The notes under the pieces: model-generated
The model's database searches: none
Seen by the model: only the letters and a program-made list of their open reading frames with translations
Told to the model about the DNA's origin: nothing
Shown: one piece after another, positions 1-5,680 of the stretch
Numbering within the stretch: position 1 is the first letter of the stretch
Layout of the letters: each line of letters starts with the position of its first letter
DNA from: an uncultured Actinomycetospora sp.
GTDB lineage: Bacteria; Actinomycetota; Actinomycetes; Mycobacteriales; Pseudonocardiaceae
Assembly (NCBI GenBank): GCA_902805495.1
Contig: CADCTH010000550.1
Location: forward strand, 1-5,680
DNA: 5,680 nt
Reading direction: 5' to 3'
Position numbers and translations under genes: made by a program

Positions 1-426
1 GCGACGGTCGACGACGTGCGGGCGCGCCAGCTGCCCGCGATGCCGGCGCCCGGACCCCGAACGGTTGTGGCCCTCGCGGTGGGCACCAACGATGCCGCCC
101 AGGACGTGGCGCCCGAGGACTTCCGCCGCGACCTCGACGCCGTCGTCGCGGCCCTGCCCGCCGGCGCGCTCGTCGCCGACGTCCCGGCGCTGCTGCGCGG
201 CGTCGTGCGCGAGCGGGGAATGGGGCTCGCCGGGGTCGCGCGCGAGGTGGTCGCCGCCCACCCGGGACTGCGGCCCGTCGCGCTCGAGGCCGCGACGCAC
301 GGCATCCACGTGTGGGAGGCGGGACCGGACCTCGCCCACCCCAACGGCCGTGGATACCGGCGCTACGGGCGCGCGTTCGTCGAGGCCTGGGTGCGGAGCG
401 AGCGAACGGGGAGTTCGCGCGCATAG
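1..426 (+). CDS. SGNH/GDSL-type hydrolase, C-terminal part (5' truncated by window edge)
   Basis: The reading frame is open from base 1 to a TAG at 424-426 and gives 141 residues with no credible start, so the N-terminus lies outside the window. Two hallmark blocks of the SGNH hydrolase superfamily are visible. One is VGTND (residues 27-31), matching block III with its oxyanion-hole Asn. The other is DLAHPNGRGY (D110, H113), matching block V, DxxHPxxxGY, which supplies the catalytic Asp and His. The GDS block with the nucleophilic Ser is expected in the missing part. Members are serine esterases, lipases or acyl-hydrolases, often acting on small esters or cell-envelope acyl groups; the substrate cannot be told here. 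There is no transmembrane segment in the visible part. The gene is convergent with purL and its last codons lie in a hairpin-rich stretch. The fold call is fairly sure; location and substrate are unknown. Confidence 0.82.
   Translation, partial: ATVDDVRARQLPAMPAPGPRTVVALAVGTNDAAQDVAPEDFRRDLDAVVAALPAGALVADVPALLRGVVRERGMGLAGVAREVVAAHPGLRPVALEAATHGIHVWEAGPDLAHPNGRGYRRYGRAFVEAWVRSERTGSSRA
402..418. repeat. Short inverted repeat at the 3' end of the hydrolase gene
   Basis: GCGAAC (402-407) and GTTCGC (413-418) form a perfect 6-bp stem around the loop GGGGA. It lies inside the last codons of the hydrolase gene, just before the larger 428-452 stem-loop, and uses the same arm sequence GCGAAC/GTTCGC. 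It may form a tandem structure with that terminator or be a decayed copy of it. The stem alone is too short to be a confident terminator. Confidence 0.45.
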
Positions 427-427
427 A

Positions 428-450
428 AGCAGCGAACAGCGCGTTCGCTG

Positions 451-452
<2 letters not shown>
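428..452. terminator. Bidirectional stem-loop between hydrolase gene and purL
   Basis: AGCAGCGAAC (428-437) and GTTCGCTGCT (443-452) are a perfect 10-bp inverted repeat with a 5-nt loop AGCGC. It sits at a convergent junction: one base after the hydrolase TAG (424-426) and overlapping the purL TAG (complement of 451-453) by two bases. There is no T-run on either side, so it is not a canonical U-tailed intrinsic terminator. Actinobacteria commonly use hairpins with little or no U-tract at such sites. It can fold in transcripts of both strands. Confidence 0.7.
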
Positions 453-2778
<2,326 letters not shown>

Positions 2779-2784
2779 CCCACG

Positions 2785-2813
2785 AGGGTAGGACGCGCAC
2801 GCGAGTGGGTCCC
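2785..2813 (-). promoter_or_regulatory. Candidate purL promoter (leaderless type)
   Basis: On the minus strand the hexamer TACCCT (complement of 2785-2790) fits the actinobacterial -10 consensus TANNNT and ends 6 nt before the GTG start of purL. That spacing would place transcription initiation at, or within a base or two of, the start codon. Seventeen bases further upstream is GGGACC (complement of 2808-2813), only a weak -35 match sharing the GAC core. No good Shine-Dalgarno sequence is present, which fits a leaderless mRNA. This is inferred from sequence pattern only. Confidence 0.5.
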
Positions 2814-2867
2814 GGGGCCATGAGCACGGTCTCCCCGGCGGGGTCGGCGCGACGAGCGCGCAGCTAC

Positions 2868-2943
2868 CCACGACCGGCGGTCACGAAACCACGACCGGTG
2901 GACATCACCACGTCCACCGGTCGACGTCCACCACACGTCCACC
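2868..2943. promoter_or_regulatory. Repeat cluster in the purL upstream region (possible operator array)
   Basis: A 13-mer, CCACGACCGGYGG, occurs at 2868-2880 and 2889-2901, a 21-bp offset (two helical turns) with one C/T difference. The second copy runs into a 12-bp perfect inverted repeat: CGACCGGTGGAC (2892-2903) and GTCCACCGGTCG (2912-2923), with an 8-nt spacer. ACGTCCACC occurs three times, starting at 2910, 2924 and 2935 (14- and 11-bp steps), and an inverted GGTGGAC lies at 2897-2903. The cluster is in the divergent region between purL and the 169-aa gene, about 80-160 bp upstream of the purL start. An array of binding sites for a regulator is the simplest reading, but the motif matches no operator I can name. 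A stem-loop in a long leader of either gene is an alternative. Confidence 0.45.
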
Positions 2944-2973
2944 GTGCGCACCGCCGTGAGCGGCAACCCGCTA

Positions 2974-3003
2974 GGCCGTTCATCCGATCGAATGGCCGCT
3001 CAT
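2974..3003. promoter_or_regulatory. Dyad and direct repeat upstream of the 169-aa gene (possible operator)
   Basis: GGCCGYTCAT occurs at 2974-2983 and 2994-3003, a 20-bp spacing with one T/C difference. The same stretch, 2974-2997, is an imperfect 24-bp palindrome: GGCC and TTC in the left arm mirror GAA and GGCC in the right arm around a central CG (16 of 24 positions symmetric). A smaller dyad, CACCG N5 CGGTG, follows at 3022-3036. The block lies about 90-115 bp before the ATG at 3091. The arrangement resembles a dimer-binding site for a transcription factor, but no family is recognisable. Confidence 0.35.
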
Positions 3004-3090
3004 GGTCCAACAAGGTCATTTCACCGCGACACGGTGCTGGCGTGTCGTCCAATCCCCGGGGGTGTCGGACCCTCGATACATAGTGGAGCC

Positions 3091-3600
3091 ATGACCACCG
3101 CCTCCGTCTCCTCGGCGACCGGCCCGGCGTCCGGTGACGCGGTCCTCACCGCCTCCGACCGGGGTGGGGCCGACGGCCTCGCCCTGCTCCGCCTGGTGCT
3201 AGACCGCGAGCTGATCGGGGTGCGCCGCCACGAGCTCGAGCTCGCGGGCCGCGTCCCCGCCAGCGTGCGCCCGCACGTGGACGCCGCGCAGGGCATGCTC
3301 GAGTTCCTGCTCGACGACGGTTCCGGCGGTGTCGTCGTGCTCGCCCTGGCCCCCGGGGCGCGGGGCGACACGGTCGTGCCGCTGCTCCCCGCGGTGCAGC
3401 CCACCGAGCCGGGCGGTCGCGACGTCACCGACGACGAGCCGTTCGCCGAGGTCGCGGGCGAGGCGCTCGAGGACGTGTCCCGCCTGCTCACCCACGTCGA
3501 GCGCCCGGACGAGATGCGCGGCCTCGTGCTGCACCTCGGCGGGCGCATGCTGATGGTCTACGCCGACCTGTGGGAGCTCCGCGTCACGCTGCTGCCCTAG
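3091..3600 (+). CDS. Hypothetical protein, 169 aa, in the purQ-purL gap
   Basis: I do not recognise this protein. The frame runs from ATG (3091) to TAG (3598-3600) with strong GC-rich third positions, which supports real coding on this strand rather than the shadow frames opposite. The first ~25 residues are Ser/Thr/Ala/Gly-rich and probably disordered. The rest alternates hydrophobic beta-like stretches (GVVVLALAP, RGLVLHLGGRMLMVYADLWELRVTLLP at the C-terminus) with acidic helical ones (DDEPFAEVAGEALEDVSRLLTHVERPDEM). It is acidic, has no signal peptide or membrane segment, no Cys and no obvious catalytic motif, so a small soluble alpha/beta protein is likely. GGAG at 3085-3088 is only 2 nt from the ATG, too close for an ideal ribosome site; TACATA at 3077-3082 is a poor -10 match that would give a very short leader. 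In-frame GTG at 2944 is possible but would encode poorly coding-like sequence. It is divergent from purL and convergent with purQ. Confidence 0.75.
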   Translation: MTTASVSSATGPASGDAVLTASDRGGADGLALLRLVLDRELIGVRRHELELAGRVPASVRPHVDAAQGMLEFLLDDGSGGVVVLALAPGARGDTVVPLLPAVQPTEPGGRDVTDDEPFAEVAGEALEDVSRLLTHVERPDEMRGLVLHLGGRMLMVYADLWELRVTLLP

Positions 3601-3609
3601 ATCCTCCCA

Positions 3610-3656
3610 GCTGACCGCGCCCGCGAGCTCCTTCGTCGCTCCGCGTCCCCGTCAGC
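3610..3656. terminator. Interrupted stem-loop between the 169-aa gene and purQ
   Basis: An outer 6-bp stem, GCTGAC (3610-3615) with GTCAGC (3651-3656), encloses an inner stem, CGCGAGC (3622-3628) with GCTCCGCG (3638-3645, one bulged C), and a 9-nt loop. The right outer arm contains the purQ stop codon (complement of 3652-3654). A competing pairing is the perfect 10-bp repeat CCCAGCTGAC (3606-3615) with GTCAGCTGGG (3674-3683), 58 nt apart and reaching into purQ. There is no T-run. Position at a convergent junction suggests a bidirectional terminator, but the stem is much weaker than the other two in this window. Confidence 0.4.
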
Positions 3657-4335
3657 GGAGGCCGGCTGTCGCCGTCAGCTGGGCGAGCACGGAGGTGAAC
3701 AGACCCAGCCCGTCCGTGCCCGGCCCCGTCAGGGCGTCGATGGCGTGCTCGGGGTGCGGCATGAGCCCGACGACGCGGCCGTCGGCCGAGCTGACCCCGG
3801 CGATGTCGCGCAGCGCGCCGTTGGGCGCGGGCTCGGTGTAGCGGAACACCACGCGGCCCTCGGCCTCGAGCGCGTCGAGGGTGGCGGCGTCGGCGACGTA
3901 GCGGCCCTCGCCCGACTTCAGGGGCACGCGCAGCTCCTGGCCGACGGTGAACGACGAGGTCCACGCCGTGGCGGCCTCGACGCGCAGCCCGACCTCGCGG
4001 CAGACGAACCGCAGGCCGTGGTTGCGCACGAGCGCACCCGGGAGCAGCCCGGCCTCGCAGAGGATCTGGAAGCCGTTGCAGATGCCCAGCACCGGCATGC
4101 CCGCGCGACCGGCCTCGACCACCGGCCCCATCACCGGCGAGCGGGCCGCGATGGCGCCGGCGCGCAGGTAGTCGCCGTAGGAGAAACCGCCGGGCACGAC
4201 CACGGCGTCGACCCCGTGCAGGTCGGCGTCGTCGTGCCACAGCGCGACGGGCTCGCCGCCGGCGTAGCGGACCGCCCGCGCCGCGTCGACGTCGTCGAGC
4301 GTGCCCGGGAACGTGATGACGCCGATGCGCGTCAC
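3652..4335 (-). CDS. purQ: Phosphoribosylformylglycinamidine synthase subunit PurQ (glutaminase)
   Basis: This is the class I (triad) glutamine amidotransferase subunit of FGAM synthase. It hydrolyses glutamine and passes ammonia to PurL in the cytosol. The product is 227 aa, normal for stand-alone PurQ. The N-terminus RIGVITFPGTLDDVDAARAV and VVPGGFSYGDYLRAGAIAA (residues 46-64) are family-typical. The nucleophile is Cys86 in GICNGFQIL, and His194/Glu196 in MPHPEH complete the triad. The start chosen is GTG at 4333-4335, giving the expected VTRIGV opening; GGAGGG lies 7 nt upstream. A GTG 24 bp further upstream would add eight residues that do not look like the family. The start overlaps the purS stop as GTGA, so the two are translationally coupled. 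The 3' end is convergent with the 169-aa gene. Confidence 0.97.
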   Translation of the reverse strand: MTRIGVITFPGTLDDVDAARAVRYAGGEPVALWHDDADLHGVDAVVVPGGFSYGDYLRAGAIAARSPVMGPVVEAGRAGMPVLGICNGFQILCEAGLLPGALVRNHGLRFVCREVGLRVEAATAWTSSFTVGQELRVPLKSGEGRYVADAATLDALEAEGRVVFRYTEPAPNGALRDIAGVSSADGRVVGLMPHPEHAIDALTGPGTDGLGLFTSVLAQLTATAGLR

Positions 4336-4571
4336 GGCGACACCCTCCGCACGACCCACTCCTCGATCACGGGGTTGGCCAGCAGCGTGCCGGCGATCCG
4401 CTCGAGCTCGGCGTCGTCGACGGTGTCGTCGACCTCGAGCTCGAAGTGCTTGCCCTGGCGGACGTCGGCGACGCCGGAGACCCCCAGGCGACCCATCGCC
4501 CGGGCCACGGCCTGGCCCTGCGGGTCGAGGATCTCGGCCTTGGGCAGGACATCGACGATCACGCGGGCCAC
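4332..4571 (-). CDS. purS: Phosphoribosylformylglycinamidine synthase subunit PurS
   Basis: PurS is the small structural subunit that dimerises and bridges PurL and PurQ so that ammonia can be channelled in the FGAM synthase complex. It has no catalytic residues of its own. The product is 79 aa, the usual PurS length of about 80. The opening VARVIVDVLPKAEILDPQGQAVARAMGRLG, the central GVADVRQGKHFELEVD and the C-terminal helix AGTLLANPVIEEWVV match the family pattern (beta-helix-beta-beta-helix-beta). GTG at 4569-4571 is chosen because it begins the family N-terminus and is 7 nt after a TANNNT hexamer. It is first in the purS-purQ unit; its TGA overlaps the purQ GTG by 4 bp. It is divergent from the metallohydrolase gene. 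Confidence 0.95.
   Translation of the reverse strand: MARVIVDVLPKAEILDPQGQAVARAMGRLGVSGVADVRQGKHFELEVDDTVDDAELERIAGTLLANPVIEEWVVRRVSP
4343..4348 (-). promoter_or_regulatory. purQ ribosome binding site (decides the GTG start)
   Basis: GGAGGG on the minus strand (complement of 4343-4348) is a strong Shine-Dalgarno sequence 7 nt before the GTG at 4333-4335. It lies within the last codons of purS and supports this start over the upstream GTG at 4357-4359, consistent with a shared purSQ transcript. Confidence 0.75.
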
Positions 4572-4578
4572 GCGTCCC

Positions 4579-4584
4579 AGGTTA
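4579..4584 (-). promoter_or_regulatory. Candidate -10 element of purSQ (leaderless type)
   Basis: TAACCT on the minus strand (complement of 4579-4584) fits TANNNT and ends 7 nt before the purS GTG, so transcription could start at the G of the start codon. No clear -35 is visible at 17-nt spacing, and the only Shine-Dalgarno-like sequence (GGGA) is within 3 nt of the start. The whole divergent spacer to the metallohydrolase start is only 42 bp (4572-4613) and carries an imperfect GC-rich dyad (CCCC TGCC GGGG, 4590-4601 region), so both promoters must overlap. Confidence 0.45.
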
Positions 4585-4613
4585 CCGGGCCCCTGCCGGG
4601 GTATCGGGGTGGC

Positions 4614-5246
4614 GTGGAACTCGTGCACCTCGGTCACTCGTGCGTCGTCGCGGACACCGGCTCGGCCCGCATCCTGCTCGACCCCGGCGCCTTCTCCTCG
4701 GGCTGGGAGACGCTCGAGGGGCTGGACGCGGTCCTCGTCACCCACCAGCACCCCGACCACCTCGACCTGGACAAGCTGCCGGCCCTGCTCGGGCAGAACC
4801 CGGACGCCCAGCTGGTGGTCGACACCGGGACGGCGGAGCAGCTGCGGGAGCGGGACATCGCCCACACCGTCCGCGAGCCCGGCGAGACGTTCACCGTCGG
4901 CGGCACCACGGTGGAGGTGGTCGGCGGCGACCACGCGGTGATCCACCCCGACATCCCGCAGATCGCCAACAACGGCTACCTGCTCGACGGCAGCGTGCTG
5001 CACCCCGGCGACTCCTTCACCGTCCCCGCGCGCACCCCGGACGTCCTGCTGCTGCCCACCGCGGCGCCGTGGCTCAAGGCCTCGGAGGCCGTGGACTACC
5101 TGCGCGCGGTCGCCCCGCCCCTCGCGGTGCCGATCCACGAGGCCGTCCTGGCCAACCCGGACCTGCACTACCAGCTGTTCAGCAACCTGCGCCCCGAGGG
5201 CACCGACCTCCGCATCGCGCCGCGGGGGGTGGCGTTCGCCACGTGA
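4614..5246 (+). CDS. UlaG-like metallo-beta-lactamase-fold hydrolase
   Basis: The product is a 210-aa cytosolic MBL-fold protein of the UlaG-like group (COG2220 type), a length usual for the compact members. Metal ligands are visible: T-H-Q-H-P-D-H (His44, His46, Asp48, His49), then LHPGDS (His130, Asp133), and a C-terminal PIHEAV (His175). The N-terminal ELVHLGHSCV and RILLDPG strands are also typical of this group. Both metal sites look complete, so it should be an active two-metal hydrolase. Group members act on phosphodiester, lactone or other esters; the substrate is not predictable. There is no signal peptide. GTG at 4614 gives a start right at the first fold strand; upstream in-frame codons run through purS and are not plausible. 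Only weak start signals precede it (GGGGTGG; TATCGG at 4602-4607). It is divergent from purS, so co-regulation is possible but not shown. The TGA lies in the base of a long hairpin. Confidence 0.9.
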   Translation: MELVHLGHSCVVADTGSARILLDPGAFSSGWETLEGLDAVLVTHQHPDHLDLDKLPALLGQNPDAQLVVDTGTAEQLRERDIAHTVREPGETFTVGGTTVEVVGGDHAVIHPDIPQIANNGYLLDGSVLHPGDSFTVPARTPDVLLLPTAAPWLKASEAVDYLRAVAPPLAVPIHEAVLANPDLHYQLFSNLRPEGTDLRIAPRGVAFAT

Positions 5247-5285
5247 GCAGGAATCGGTGCTGGAGCACCGATTTCTGCTCACGTG
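5240..5285. terminator. 46-nt near-perfect palindromic stem-loop at a convergent junction
   Basis: Bases 5240-5261 pair with 5264-5285: 22 positions with a single non-Watson-Crick pair (G5251 with T5274, a G-U wobble in the + transcript and an A-C mismatch in the - transcript), around a centre of 2 nt (effectively a TGGA tetraloop). The inner half is ATCGGTGCT/AGCACCGAT; the outer half is CACGTGAGCAG/CTGCTCACGTG. It contains the metallohydrolase TGA (5244-5246) and ends 18 bp before the stop of the convergent gene (5304-5306). No T-run follows. A bidirectional terminator or 3'-end stabiliser is the natural reading. Confidence 0.8.
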
Positions 5286-5297
5286 CGCGCAGCGCAC
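5283..5297. repeat. Small hairpin next to the large palindrome
   Basis: GTGCGC (5283-5288) and GCGCAC (5292-5297) form a perfect 6-bp stem with a 3-nt GCA loop. It shares three bases with the foot of the 5240-5285 palindrome, so the two cannot both be fully formed, and it is the first structure met by transcripts of the minus-strand gene after its TAG. Confidence 0.4.
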
Positions 5298-5303
5298 CTC
5301 CAC

Positions 5304-5680
5304 CTATGCCGTGATCGACCACTGCTCCGGGTCGCCGGCGGCGCCGGGACGGCGCGGGGCGCGCCGGAGCACGAGCTCGGACGCGGCGAGCGGCGTCGCG
5401 CCGCCGTCGAGGGCCGCGTCGACCAGGGCCCCGGCCTGCCCGGGCGGGGTCGTCGTGGTCAGGGCGAGGTGCACCAGGTCGGGCTCCGGGCGGCGGCGGG
5501 CCGGGAAGGTCAGCAGGGAGCGCCGCGGCTCGCCGGTGACCACCGGACCGTGCCACGAGCGGACGGTCGCCCCGCCCACGCCGAGGCGGTGCACGCCGGT
5601 CTCGTCGAGACACAGGCCGACGCCGGCCGCGACGAGCGCGCCGCGGGCGCCGGCCGAGGTCGACCAGCCGGGCGCGGCGA
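5304..5680 (-). CDS. Unidentified protein, C-terminal part (5' truncated by window edge)
   Basis: On the minus strand the frame is open from the window edge to TAG (complement of 5304-5306), giving 124 residues. A GTG at 5592-5594 could start a 96-aa protein, but the frame upstream (AAPGWSTSAGARGALVAAGVGLCLDETG) continues with similar coding character, so a longer gene entering from the right is more likely. The visible part is Ala/Gly/Arg-rich with alternating beta-like stretches (HRLGVGGATVRSWHGPVV, DLVHLALTTTTPPGQ) and a helix (AGALVDAALDGG). It ends in DPEQWSITA. I recognise no motif and propose no function. It is convergent with the metallohydrolase gene, the two sharing the hairpin at 5240-5285. 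Confidence 0.6.
   Translation of the reverse strand, partial: AAPGWSTSAGARGALVAAGVGLCLDETGVHRLGVGGATVRSWHGPVVTGEPRRSLLTFPARRRPEPDLVHLALTTTTPPGQAGALVDAALDGGATPLAASELVLRRAPRRPGAAGDPEQWSITA

Noticed and set aside
2868..2943. Possible CRISPR array or replication iterons from the repeated ACGTCCACC.
   Set aside because: Repeats are only 9 nt with 2-5 nt between them, far too short for CRISPR repeat-spacer units, and no replication gene or AT-rich region is nearby.
2864..3052. Short minus-strand frame (62 codons) in the purL upstream region, which could be a leader peptide.
   Set aside because: It runs through the repeat cluster, has mixed third-position composition and no convincing ribosome site; a leader peptide is not supported.
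2944..3090. Upstream GTG at 2944 extending the 169-aa protein to 218 residues.
   Set aside because: The added segment crosses the dyad and direct repeats and does not have the codon bias of the rest of the gene; ATG at 3091 is preferred.
3021..3548. Minus-strand open frame of 175 codons opposite the 169-aa gene.
   Set aside because: Ser/Arg/Pro-rich composition typical of an antisense frame; the + strand has the better codon pattern and a plausible ATG. Since neither protein is recognised, some doubt remains.
3606..3683. 10-bp inverted repeat with 58-nt spacer reaching into purQ, considered as a separate element.
   Set aside because: The long spacer and location of one arm in coding sequence make chance likely; kept only as an alternative pairing to the 3610-3656 stem.
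4332..5303. Long minus-strand frame (323 codons) that would extend purS upstream through the metallohydrolase region.
   Set aside because: Only the last 79 codons are PurS. The upstream part is antisense to the MBL-fold gene, which has all metal-binding motifs on the + strand.

Overview
The window is very GC-rich (roughly 70-75%), with compact genes, GTG starts and almost every third codon position G or C. This is typical of a high-GC actinobacterium. The PurL, PurQ and PurS proteins read like those of the mycobacterial/pseudonocardial lineage, so a Pseudonocardiaceae-like chromosome is a reasonable guess; genus is not decided by the sequence.

Layout, left to right. (1) 1-426 (+): C-terminal part of an SGNH/GDSL-type hydrolase, cut by the left edge. 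(2) 451-2778 (-): purL, convergent with the hydrolase, with a perfect stem-loop over the junction. (3) 2779-3090: a 312-bp divergent intergenic region with no convincing gene. It holds a probable leaderless-type purL promoter, a cluster of GTCCACC/GGTGGAC repeats with a 12-bp inverted repeat, and a second block with a 10-bp direct repeat at 20-bp spacing plus an imperfect 24-bp dyad. (4) 3091-3600 (+): a 169-aa acidic soluble protein of unknown function. (5) 3652-4335 (-): purQ, and 4332-4571 (-): purS, overlapping by 4 bp (GTGA). (6) 4614-5246 (+): a UlaG-like metallo-beta-lactamase-fold hydrolase, divergent from purS with only 42 bp between starts. (7) 5304-5680 (-): C-terminal part of an unidentified protein, cut by the right edge.

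PurS, PurQ and PurL form the three-part formylglycinamidine ribonucleotide (FGAM) synthase, step four of de novo purine synthesis. PurQ releases ammonia from glutamine, PurS bridges the complex, and PurL uses ATP to amidate FGAR. purSQ is one translationally coupled unit. purL is on the same strand about 870 bp downstream of purQ, separated by the oppositely oriented 169-aa gene, so it needs its own promoter. The metallohydrolase and the 169-aa protein are not known purine enzymes; only position links them to the pathway.

The most notable non-coding features are the stem-loops at all three convergent junctions, each arranged so that a stop codon lies within a stem, and the repeat-rich purL upstream region. 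No mobile element, CRISPR array, tRNA or rRNA is visible. Apart from the unknown proteins and the possible operators, this is ordinary core-metabolism sequence, and I do not see a strong case for a novel multi-gene system.
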